Part shown: one piece after another, positions 1 through 5,417 of the stretch
Layout of the letters: the number at the start of each line of letters is the position of its first letter
Position numbering within the stretch: the first letter of the stretch is position 1
Source of the DNA: Deltaproteobacteria bacterium
Lineage (GTDB): Bacteria > SAR324 > NAC60-12
Assembly: GCA_003541985.1 (NCBI GenBank)
Contig: DPLM01000146.1
Span: 1,976-7,392, forward strand
Length of the DNA stretch: 5,417 bases
Direction: 5' to 3'
Notes under the pieces: generated by a model
Told to the model about the DNA's origin: nothing
What the model saw: the letters and a program-made list of their open reading frames with translations, nothing else
Database searches by the model: none
Translations under genes and position numbers: made by a program

Positions 1-1
1 C

Positions 2-265
2 TTCCGTAATGCGATGCTGATCATCATCTCTGGCTTCCCCGCAGCCTTCATCAGTATGTTCTTCACAGGATCTCTGCTGATCGAGGTGATCTTCTCACTA
101 GATGGGTTGGGTCTGCTGGGCTTTGAAGCCACTCTGCAGCGTGACTATCCAGTGATGTTTGGTACTCTTTATATTTTCACTCTGCTCGGCTTGGTCGTCA
201 ACTTGATCAGTGATGTGCTCTACACCATAATCGATCCACGAATCGATTTCGAATCGCGGAATTGA
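2..265 (+). CDS. yejB: YejB-like peptide ABC transporter permease, C-terminal fragment
   Basis: Only the last 87 codons are inside the window; the frame is already open at base 2 and the gene starts upstream. In this family YejB is one of two inner-membrane permeases of the YejABEF importer, which takes up oligopeptides (microcin C in E. coli) using a periplasmic binding protein and an ATPase. The visible part has two hydrophobic spans, around fragment residues 5-30 and 56-76, separated by the conserved segment FSLDGLGLLGFEA and then RDYPVMFG. It ends in the typical permease tail with IDPRIDF, as expected for the last transmembrane segment and short cytoplasmic tail of a binding-protein-dependent permease. 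The FSLDGLGLLG segment and the tail match YejB better than YejE or the Dpp/Opp permeases, from memory of the family. yejE normally follows yejB, but here the next gene is pgi on the opposite strand, so yejB is the last gene of its operon. Confidence 0.8.
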   Translation, partial: FRNAMLIIISGFPAAFISMFFTGSLLIEVIFSLDGLGLLGFEATLQRDYPVMFGTLYIFTLLGLVVNLISDVLYTIIDPRIDFESRN

Positions 266-301
266 TTTCCAGAAGAGTAAGGTTGATCTCAGTTGAATAA
301 A

Positions 302-1891
302 CTAAACACTTTTCGCTTGGTAGCGATTGGAGAAGGACGACTCTGTCTGATGACGATCCACACGTCCATTCGCTGATAGGTGTTCCAGCACCTTGAAGAT
401 TGTCACCTGCTGTTCTCCCATCTGAAGATGCTGAGAGAGTTCATCCACCGTCCAAGAACGATTCGGCTGATCGTTTAGCGCACTTATCAGACAACCTTGC
501 AACTGTAGTACAGCTCCAGCAGCTTTTTTCCCAGCTTCAACTCCGGGTTGATGATAGGCGTTAATGCCCACCAAATATGCATAAATCCCCACAGCTCGTT
601 CAAAAAGAGCTACCAAGGCCCCAATGCTACATGGTGTTATCGAATCCAGGGTCAATGTCATTGATTGACGCTGTTTCTCTCGTAAAGCCTGCCGCGTTCC
701 TAGCAGGAAACCTAATAGATAGTCTCCTGAGGTAACATTCGAATCAACCGCTACAGCGGGCCCTTCCTGATCTTTCAGCACTTCCAGAAATTGGGCAAAG
801 AAATCATTTCGTCCTTCCCGAAGTTGTTGAACATAAGCGTGCTGATCTGTGGAACCTTTGTTGCCGTAAACAGTTAGTCCTTGACGAACAACACGCCCTT
901 CGAGATCACGCTCTTTTCCAAGGGACTCCATCACCAATTGCTGCAGGTAATTACTGAACAAGGACAAGCGATCCTTGTAGGGCAATACCACCATAGCCTT
1001 TTCACCACGACCATTGCCTGCGTACCACCAGTTCAAGGCTAACTGGGCTGCAGGATTGCGGGAGATTTCTTTTTCCCGTCCGTGCTGGTCCATCAGCCGG
1101 GCTCCCATCAGCAGCTCTTTCAGGTCAATGCCCTGCAAAGCTGCGGGTAGGAGTCCCACTGCTGAAAAGACTGAAGTCCGACCACCCACCCAATCCCACA
1201 TTGGTAGACGCGCGTACCAGCCTTCTTGTATTGCCAGTTGATCCAACTTGCTTCCAGTGCTAGTGACGGCCACTGCCTGCTTCCCAAATGATAACCCTGC
1301 TTCTTGAAAAACATGCTGTGTGACCAGCATCGCATTACGGGTTTCCTGGGTACTACCAGATTTGGAGATAACTAGACACAGTGTCTGTGGCAGCTCTTCT
1401 CCCAACTCTGCAAAGACCTGCTCAAAGCCAGCTGGGTCTGTGTTATCTAAATAGTGGAGTTTCAAGCCTCGTCCCTGCTGTGCCAATGCATGATCAATAA
1501 ATTGAGGTCCCAGCGCCGAGCCGCCAATCCCAATCACGAGCCCATGTCGAAAATACTGACCCTGCTTGTTGGTCCATTTTCTAGACAGTACTTGGGTTGC
1601 AATGTCCTGAACTTGCTGGAGGGTCTGTTCAATGGCCTGACGTAGTTCAGGGGTTGGCGCAAGTTCTGGAGTACGTAACCAGTAATGACCGACCTGTCTC
1701 TGCTCATCCACATTGGCAATAACCCCAGCTTCCAGTTCCTTCATGTGCTGTAAAGATTGTTGAAGTGGATCGGATTGCTCTTCCCAAAAAGAGGTAGGTA
1801 CGCCCATTTGAGAAGTATCCAAGCTCAATCCTGTGCCTGGGATCGAAAAGAAATGCTGCTGAAAATGGAGCCAACCTGAGGTATCGATCAT
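302..1891 (-). CDS. pgi: Glucose-6-phosphate isomerase, cyanobacterial/plastid-type
   Basis: Cytoplasmic enzyme interconverting glucose-6-phosphate and fructose-6-phosphate in glycolysis and gluconeogenesis. The 529-residue product contains both halves of the sugar isomerase fold. GIGGSALGP lies at 121-129 and the phosphate-binding SKSGSTQET at 176-184. The family signature DWVGGRTSVFSAVG starts at 233 and holds the active-site Arg238. Glu322 (in MESLGK), His351 (in STDQHAY) and Lys455 (in the second signature, HQPGVEAGK) correspond to the catalytic Glu, His and Lys known from animal PGI. All key residues are present, so the enzyme should be active. Length and the short N-terminus resemble the ~530-residue cyanobacterial/plastid branch rather than the ~550-residue E. 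coli type. Residues about 463-512 form a small helical tail resembling a winged helix (TVDELSQHL, then FKVLEHLSANGRV). The ATG at 1891 gives the expected N-terminus but has no clear ribosome binding site. Divergent from the hsp20 cluster and convergent with yejB. Confidence 0.97.
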   Translation of the reverse strand: MIDTSGWLHFQQHFFSIPGTGLSLDTSQMGVPTSFWEEQSDPLQQSLQHMKELEAGVIANVDEQRQVGHYWLRTPELAPTPELRQAIEQTLQQVQDIATQVLSRKWTNKQGQYFRHGLVIGIGGSALGPQFIDHALAQQGRGLKLHYLDNTDPAGFEQVFAELGEELPQTLCLVISKSGSTQETRNAMLVTQHVFQEAGLSFGKQAVAVTSTGSKLDQLAIQEGWYARLPMWDWVGGRTSVFSAVGLLPAALQGIDLKELLMGARLMDQHGREKEISRNPAAQLALNWWYAGNGRGEKAMVVLPYKDRLSLFSNYLQQLVMESLGKERDLEGRVVRQGLTVYGNKGSTDQHAYVQQLREGRNDFFAQFLEVLKDQEGPAVAVDSNVTSGDYLLGFLLGTRQALREKQRQSMTLTLDSITPCSIGALVALFERAVGIYAYLVGINAYHQPGVEAGKKAAGAVLQLQGCLISALNDQPNRSWTVDELSQHLQMGEQQVTIFKVLEHLSANGRVDRHQTESSFSNRYQAKSV

Positions 1892-1943
1892 AAAAATTTT
1901 AGAAACAAAAAGTTGCGAATACGAGGAAGCCTGTATATTTGCG

Positions 1944-1972
1944 ATTATAAATCCATTTTGCTAACTTATCTG
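1944..1972 (-). promoter_or_regulatory. Candidate sigma-70-type promoter for pgi
   Basis: Read on the minus strand, bases 1944-1949 are a perfect TATAAT -10 box. Seventeen bases upstream, at 1967-1972, lies CAGATA, which matches TTGACA at only three of six positions. Transcription would start near 1937 and leave a leader of about 45 nt before the pgi ATG. The -10 match is strong, but the region is AT-rich and the -35 is poor, so this is tentative. Confidence 0.4.
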
Positions 1973-1986
1973 TTTTACGCAATAAT
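1958..1986 (+). promoter_or_regulatory. Candidate sigma-70-type promoter for the hsp20 cluster
   Basis: TTGCTA at 1958-1963 (four of six matches to the -35 consensus) is followed after exactly 17 bp by AATAAT at 1981-1986 (five of six matches to the -10 box). The start point would be about 1993, giving a leader of about 25 nt to the ATG at 2018. It overlaps the -35 region of the opposing pgi promoter, so the two may compete. I saw no CIRCE inverted repeat and no sigma-32-like box, so heat-shock control is not supported here. Confidence 0.33.
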
Positions 1987-2017
1987 TTTTTCACATCTAC
2001 TTGGATCCTTAGCCAGC

Positions 2018-2422
2018 ATGTCTGATACCGAACTTGAAAAGTTGCTCAAACGACAGGAAGAACAAGAAGAAATGTTGCGCAAACTTCGGAGCTGTTCCTT
2101 CAAAATAGATGGGACAGACCGAACCGAGTTGAGCGAAAACGCCATCTATGACCTACACAAGCGTGATGATGAATTTTTCCTGAGTCTTGATGTGCCAGGA
2201 GTGATGGAGGAATCACTACATGTCGAACTGAAAGACGCAGAGCTACTGATTCGAGGTGAACATCCCACTTCTGAACCTGAAAATGCGAATTGTCTGCAAC
2301 AGAATCGCCCTCGTGGCCCTTTTGAATACCGATTTTTGCTGCCCGGTTCTGCATCCCAAATTGAATCCTATCAGGACCTTGGCGTCTTGTACTTGCGAAT
2401 ACAATTGAAATCATCTGAATAA
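2018..2422 (+). CDS. Divergent Hsp20/alpha-crystallin-family small heat shock protein
   Basis: The 134-residue product has the layout of a small heat shock protein, an ATP-independent holdase that keeps unfolding proteins soluble. Residues 1-25 are strongly charged and heptad-like (LEKLLKRQEEQEEMLRKL), probably a short coiled coil. Residues about 41-132 fit an alpha-crystallin domain: FFLSLDVPGV at 53-62, a following strand pair (LHVELKDAELLIRGEH), then FEYRFLLPG at 102-110 in place of the usual F-x-R-x-F-x-LP, and DLGVLYLRIQL near the end matching the A-x-x-x-x-GVL-x-V motif. The C-terminal I-x-I tail used for oligomer assembly is missing; the protein stops right after the last strand. The ATG at 2018 is preferred because a candidate promoter lies just upstream and in-frame TTG codons at 1913 and 1958 would fall in the promoter region. 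The only ribosome-binding hint is GGAT at 2003-2006, rather distant. First gene of the rightward cluster, 2 bp before the next. Confidence 0.78.
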   Translation: MSDTELEKLLKRQEEQEEMLRKLRSCSFKIDGTDRTELSENAIYDLHKRDDEFFLSLDVPGVMEESLHVELKDAELLIRGEHPTSEPENANCLQQNRPRGPFEYRFLLPGSASQIESYQDLGVLYLRIQLKSSE

Positions 2423-2424
2423 AA

Positions 2425-2583
2425 ATGCCACGGATTCTCCGGAACTACTTGATTAGTTTCTTGATTATCGGCACTTTACTCGGCGTTATTCATGGACTGG
2501 ATCTCTACTTCAATCCACGACCCACTGACAACCCGATTGCCCAGCCCGAACAAACTGCTGAGTCTCCTCTCAAGAGCCCATGA
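2425..2583 (+). CDS. Small single-pass membrane protein, 52 residues, unknown function
   Basis: I do not recognise this family. The ATG at 2425 follows the hsp20 stop by 2 bp, and the TGA at 2581-2583 overlaps the fxsA ATG as ATGA, the classic geometry for translational coupling. The product begins with basic residues (MPRILRN), has one hydrophobic span at about 8-24 (YLISFLIIGTLLGVIHG), and ends in a polar, proline-rich tail with four acidic residues in its last 25 or so. By the positive-inside rule the tail would sit outside the inner membrane. If this stretch were not coding, a 157-bp gap would break an otherwise compact run. Evidence is the open frame, exact packing on both sides and sensible topology. 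No clear Shine-Dalgarno precedes it, so translation may depend on termination of the upstream gene. Confidence 0.68.
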   Translation: MPRILRNYLISFLIIGTLLGVIHGLDLYFNPRPTDNPIAQPEQTAESPLKSP

Positions 2584-2939
2584 GCGGCATACATTGGTCC
2601 CTAGTAGGACTGCTGATTCTCATTGAAGGACTACTGTTGATCCTGCTGGGGCGCGAAAGTGGACTGCTGGGTACTATTCTCCTCAGTAGCATCACAGCAT
2701 TTGGAGGACTTTGGCTGATGCGAGAGGAGGATTTCTCAATCTGGACATTGGTGGAAGTAGAATTGCAGCAACGCCATTTGCCAACTGATGAACTCTGGCA
2801 GGCCTTCCTACTCTGGCTGGCTGGCGGTCTGTTGCTGGTTCCTGGGATACTGACAGACGCGCTGGGCTTATCGCTAACCATACCGGATATCCGAAGTGCC
2901 CTGATTGATCAATTAAATCGCTACTTTCGCCAACGCTAG
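2580..2939 (+). CDS. fxsA: FxsA-family inner-membrane protein
   Basis: The 119-residue protein matches FxsA/YtzA, a small cytoplasmic-membrane protein. In E. coli, overproduced FxsA relieves exclusion of phage T7 by the F plasmid; its normal role is unknown. Hydrophobic spans lie at about 7-23, 28-47 and 72-100, with a charged loop (REEDFSIWTLVEVELQQRHLPTDE) between the second and third. The family hallmark is the Gly/Pro-containing segment GGLLLVPGILTDALG at 82-96, followed by IPDIRSALI. The last residues, RYFRQR, are basic; FxsA proteins usually have longer tails, so this is a compact version. The ATG overlaps the stop of the small gene upstream by 4 bp, suggesting coupled translation. In E. 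coli fxsA is near groES/groEL, so linkage with a chaperone gene here recalls that but involves a different chaperone. The symbol rests on motif recognition. Confidence 0.85.
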   Translation: MSGIHWSLVGLLILIEGLLLILLGRESGLLGTILLSSITAFGGLWLMREEDFSIWTLVEVELQQRHLPTDELWQAFLLWLAGGLLLVPGILTDALGLSLTIPDIRSALIDQLNRYFRQR

Positions 2940-2973
2940 AATCCCGCTCAAGGAAACCATTCACTGGAATCGC

Positions 2974-4764
2974 ATGTATAAGCTCTGGCTGCTGGGCTTT
3001 CTTTTTTGCTGGCTAGCCCAACCTCTTCCGGCGGCTACTCCTTCAGAAATTGACTCGGAAACCGCTGAAGTTTTGGAACAATTGGAAACAGAATTTCAGA
3101 AGCAACAACTCCGTGAAGCGGAGGAAGCTCTACGCCAAGCCCAAGCCTACGAAAAAGGTAATGGTGTAGAACAGGATGATGCCACTGCCGTTCGCTTCTA
3201 CAAGGAGGCTGCAGAACGAGGAAATTCAGAAGCACAGTTACGCCTAGGAATTCTCTATCGACAGCGAAAGGGTGTGCAGGAAGAGTTTCGTAAGAAAAGC
3301 CGATTCAGTTTTGGGAAAACAGCTTTTGACTTCCTCTTCTCCAGTAAGATGGACAAAGAAGCATTCCGGTGGTTGAGCGCTGCTGCAGGGCAAGGCGTTA
3401 CGGAAGCTCAATATTATTTGGCACAGTTTCATGAGCAAGGGATTGGCACCAATAAAAATCAGGATCAGGCGGATGCCTTTTACTCCAAAGCTAAGGAGGC
3501 GGACTTTGATTTTGCCCTAGCTATTGATTTACTAAAAATTGAATACGATGGTATCCCTCCGGTAGTGCGTGAGCCACAAGAAGACATTGCAGACTTAGCT
3601 CCTGCTGAAGCTGCAGAAATCGAGATCATCAGCACCACACCCGACAAGACGGAAATCGTCAGTGGCAACTTCACCGTCACGATCAGCGCTTTTAGCCCTC
3701 TGCGCTCCATTCGGATCAATGGTATCAACCAAGAGCTGGCCGATAATAGTTACGATGCAGCCTACTCACTGCCTTATGAATTAGAAATTGGTGAAAATTA
3801 CTTTGACTTGGATGTAACAACAGAAGCAACTCAAACCAGTAAAGAACTAACCATTTTTCGAGAGACAGAGGAAATAAAGAAACCCAAGTCTAAGCCTCCT
3901 TTTCAACTGATCACGATCTTGGGCCATACCGAGGACACCAACGCTACCAGTGCACCTAATGGTAAAAAGAAGACCCGAACGCTCAAAAGCAATATTGTCC
4001 TGGTACCGAGCTACACGCATTACATCAACTATCGTAACTCCGTGGCTGCCAAGGGCCTCATCACTACGGATCGTCAATGGATGGAAAATCAGCGCAACAA
4101 GGAGATTTTGCTGCGCCAACTCAGCTTTGAGTGGGAACGCAAGTATACTTGGCTAGGTGATATCACGACTGGGTTTGGTGCGAACGCACTGGGGCTGCGC
4201 GATGTTCCTGAGAGTCCAGATAGCAGTCGAGACAGTTGGAACAGCGATTTCCGTCAAGTATCCGCAGACTCCTTCCTCTTTGGACAGTTCAAACTGAAAA
4301 CAGACAACGACATCACTTGGCAGGGCAAGCTTGAACACAAGTGGAAAGATGCAATTGGTTCAACGACTGATGATGGAACTGCTGACAAGTTGGAAGTGAG
4401 CAATAAGTTTACACTAGCTGATTGGAAATACGGCACTAGGCTTAGCTACACCCTAACGGATCTAAATAACGACAAGAAAGACAAAGATGATCTGAAATTT
4501 TCTGCAGATGTCACCATTCCGGTCAAACCAGTCAGCTTCAAAGTGAAATACGATGTATCAGAGAGTGAGAAGAGACTCGCCAACATTGACGGTGTGCGTG
4601 AAAGAGATCGTAAGAACATCACAACTGTTGGGGTAACTTACCCCTATGCTCCTTGGATGATCATCAATTTCTTGCGCAAACTGGAAACCAAGACATCCAA
4701 CCTAACTGGTAAGGACTACTGGAAGTACCAAACAGCACTCCAGTTCACCCTCATCTACAAATAA
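2974..4764 (+). CDS. Exported Sel1-repeat / beta-sandwich / predicted outer-membrane beta-barrel protein
   Basis: I do not recognise this 596-residue protein as a named family, but its layout is readable. Residues 1-20 are a signal peptide (hydrophobic LWLLGFLFCWL, then LPAA as cleavage site). Residues 51-190 hold about three Sel1 repeats with typical AAERGN, AAGQGV and EKGNGV turns; the second is split by an insertion at about 104-126. Residues 216-296 look like a small all-beta, Ig/cadherin-like domain (alternating strands around FTVTISAF and RSIRING). After a Lys/Pro-rich linker (297-335), residues 338-596 show about 12 alternating strands with polar turns, as in an outer-membrane barrel. 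It ends in LQFTLIYK rather than the usual terminal Phe. A role in envelope assembly, anchoring or transport is inference. The ATG at 2974 fits the signal peptide, with GGAA at 2966-2969 as a weak ribosome site. It lies 34 bp after fxsA and 6 bp before the FecR gene. Confidence 0.75.
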   Translation: MYKLWLLGFLFCWLAQPLPAATPSEIDSETAEVLEQLETEFQKQQLREAEEALRQAQAYEKGNGVEQDDATAVRFYKEAAERGNSEAQLRLGILYRQRKGVQEEFRKKSRFSFGKTAFDFLFSSKMDKEAFRWLSAAAGQGVTEAQYYLAQFHEQGIGTNKNQDQADAFYSKAKEADFDFALAIDLLKIEYDGIPPVVREPQEDIADLAPAEAAEIEIISTTPDKTEIVSGNFTVTISAFSPLRSIRINGINQELADNSYDAAYSLPYELEIGENYFDLDVTTEATQTSKELTIFRETEEIKKPKSKPPFQLITILGHTEDTNATSAPNGKKKTRTLKSNIVLVPSYTHYINYRNSVAAKGLITTDRQWMENQRNKEILLRQLSFEWERKYTWLGDITTGFGANALGLRDVPESPDSSRDSWNSDFRQVSADSFLFGQFKLKTDNDITWQGKLEHKWKDAIGSTTDDGTADKLEVSNKFTLADWKYGTRLSYTLTDLNNDKKDKDDLKFSADVTIPVKPVSFKVKYDVSESEKRLANIDGVRERDRKNITTVGVTYPYAPWMIINFLRKLETKTSNLTGKDYWKYQTALQFTLIYK

Positions 4765-4770
4765 GGCTCC

Positions 4771-5417
4771 ATGTTTGTTTCACTTCGGCCACACAAGGCT
4801 ATCTGGATTACTGCTATCTTACTACTACTGATCGCCTTGGCTTCGCCAGTAGAAGCTCAGCAGCGAGGCCAATTGATCCTGGATCGTGGTTTGGCCAAAG
4901 TCAGCAATGACTCCAAGGTTCGCATCTACAATGTACCTGGTACAACCGTTCTACTCAGCGTGGGTGATCAGGTCCATGCTGCTAGAAATTCAGCAGCCCG
5001 TGTGATCCTAAGCTCTGGTGATGAAGTAGTTACCGTTAGAGACCAAACAATTTTTAGAATTGAGGAAGCTAATAAAGAAGAAAGCAATACACGATTGCTG
5101 ATAGGTAACATAGCATTCGATGTTAACCCTAACCGTCCATTGATCAATGGACGCAAGCGTTCTTTCAATATCCGAACAGTTACTGCAGTTCTGGGCATAA
5201 GGGGTACTGATGGAGAAGCAATCAAGACAGAAACTGGTGTTCAGTTTGAATTGAATTCAGGAAGCGCAGACATCGAAATTCCTGGATCAGAAATAAAAAT
5301 TGAAATTGGAGCTGGTGAGAGTGCAGAGGTACAAGATAGTGGCCCCATTAAATTACCTGGTGAGACAAAATTCAGATCAAGAAAAGCGGCTCTGAAACAG
5401 GAGGAAAAGAAACAGGA
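4771..5417 (+). CDS. Exported FecR-domain protein, N-terminal 215 residues (runs off the window)
   Basis: The frame stays open from the ATG at 4771 to the window edge; the C-terminus is missing. Residues 1-29 form a signal peptide (basic start, hydrophobic IWITAILLLLIALA, cleavage after VEA). Residues about 55-160 match the FecR domain: VLLSVGDQVHAARNSAARVIL, a beta-rich middle, and the hallmark FNIRTVTAVLGIRGTD at 132-147, equivalent to the RTPtAvagVRGTd motif. Unlike the anti-sigma regulator FecR, there is no cytoplasmic anti-sigma segment or internal transmembrane helix; this is the exported type, which lies in the periplasm or at the surface. Another beta stretch (ADIEIPGSEIKIEIGAG) follows, then from about 197 a highly charged, Lys/Glu/Arg-rich start of a possible helical or coiled-coil region. 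Its ATG follows the Sel1-barrel stop by 6 bp; AAGG at 4763-4766, overlapping that stop, may serve as ribosome site. The two products probably act together outside the inner membrane; the ligand is unknown. Confidence 0.85.
   Translation, partial: MFVSLRPHKAIWITAILLLLIALASPVEAQQRGQLILDRGLAKVSNDSKVRIYNVPGTTVLLSVGDQVHAARNSAARVILSSGDEVVTVRDQTIFRIEEANKEESNTRLLIGNIAFDVNPNRPLINGRKRSFNIRTVTAVLGIRGTDGEAIKTETGVQFELNSGSADIEIPGSEIKIEIGAGESAEVQDSGPIKLPGETKFRSRKAALKQEEKKQ
5134..5153. repeat. Perfect 20-bp palindrome inside the FecR gene
   Basis: Bases 5134-5153, CGTCCATTGATCAATGGACG, equal their own reverse complement over all 20 positions; the flanking bases (C and C) do not extend it. It encodes Arg122-Pro-Leu-Ile-Asn-Gly-Arg128 of the FecR-domain protein. 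There is no T-run after it, so it is not an intrinsic terminator. It could be a protein-binding site, a hairpin in the mRNA, or chance from the codons used. Confidence 0.6.

Noticed and set aside
244..256. Short hairpin CGATT-TCG-AATCG and the repeated CGAATCG (239-245 and 250-256) at the yejB 3' end, considered as terminator or repeat array.
   Set aside because: The stem is only 5 bp, is inside the coding sequence, and has no T-run on either strand. The repeat reflects the IDPRIDFESR codons.
651..669. GTCAAT ... ATTGAC inverted repeat within pgi.
   Set aside because: Six-bp arms and a 7-nt loop are expected by chance in a gene this long.
1892..2017. CIRCE element, sigma-32 box or ROSE-type RNA thermometer ahead of hsp20.
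   Set aside because: No TTAGCACTC/GAGTGCTAA pair, no CTTGAA box at the right place, and the probable leader is too short (about 25 nt) for a known thermometer hairpin.
2100..2414. Antisense open frame across hsp20.
   Set aside because: Product shows no recognisable domain; the sense strand has clear alpha-crystallin motifs and the frame is a shadow of it.
2570..2964. Two overlapping antisense frames across fxsA.
   Set aside because: Low-complexity Ser/Arg-rich or patternless products opposite a gene with the FxsA hallmark segment.
2993..3020. TGGGCT ... AGCCCA inverted repeat near the start of the Sel1-barrel gene.
   Set aside because: Six-bp arms with a 16-nt loop within signal-peptide codons; the composition is explained by Leu/Gly/Trp codons and no regulatory consequence is visible.
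3707..3722. CCATT ... AATGG inverted repeat in the Sel1-barrel gene, resembling the core of the 20-bp palindrome in the FecR gene.
   Set aside because: Only 5-bp arms match, and both places encode an Ile-Asn-Gly with the same codons, which accounts for the shared ATCAATGG.

Overview
The window carries seven protein-coding genes, two of them cut by the window edges, and no RNA genes, insertion sequences or CRISPR arrays that I can see. Two exported proteins, one ending in a probable outer-membrane beta-barrel, point to a Gram-negative (diderm) bacterium. GC is moderate, roughly 45-50%. The mix of a YejB-type peptide importer, a cyanobacterial/plastid-type glucose-6-phosphate isomerase and exported Sel1 and FecR proteins would fit a proteobacterium-like or deltaproteobacterium/SAR324-like marine lineage. 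That placement is a guess from gene flavour, not a demonstration.

Layout. (i) 2-265 (+) is the 3' end of a YejB-like ABC transporter permease. (ii) 302-1891 (-) is pgi, complete, convergent with yejB and separated from it by 36 bp with no clear terminator. (iii) 1892-2017 is a 126-bp divergent intergenic region with a candidate promoter facing each way. (iv) 2018-5417 (+) holds five tightly packed co-directional genes: a divergent Hsp20/alpha-crystallin protein, a 52-residue single-pass membrane protein, an FxsA-family membrane protein, a 596-residue exported Sel1-repeat / beta-sandwich / predicted beta-barrel protein, and an exported FecR-domain protein that runs off the right edge. Gaps along this run are 2 bp, a 4-bp ATGA overlap, 34 bp and 6 bp, so one operon or two nested ones is likely.

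How they may work together. The left part is ordinary transport and central carbon metabolism. The right part looks like an envelope-oriented cluster: a small chaperone, two small inner-membrane proteins, a secreted protein joining periplasmic protein-interaction repeats to a predicted outer-membrane barrel, and a secreted FecR-domain partner without the usual anti-sigma cytoplasmic part. The Sel1-barrel/FecR pair is the least familiar element and the best candidate for something undescribed. Its function cannot be read from this sequence.
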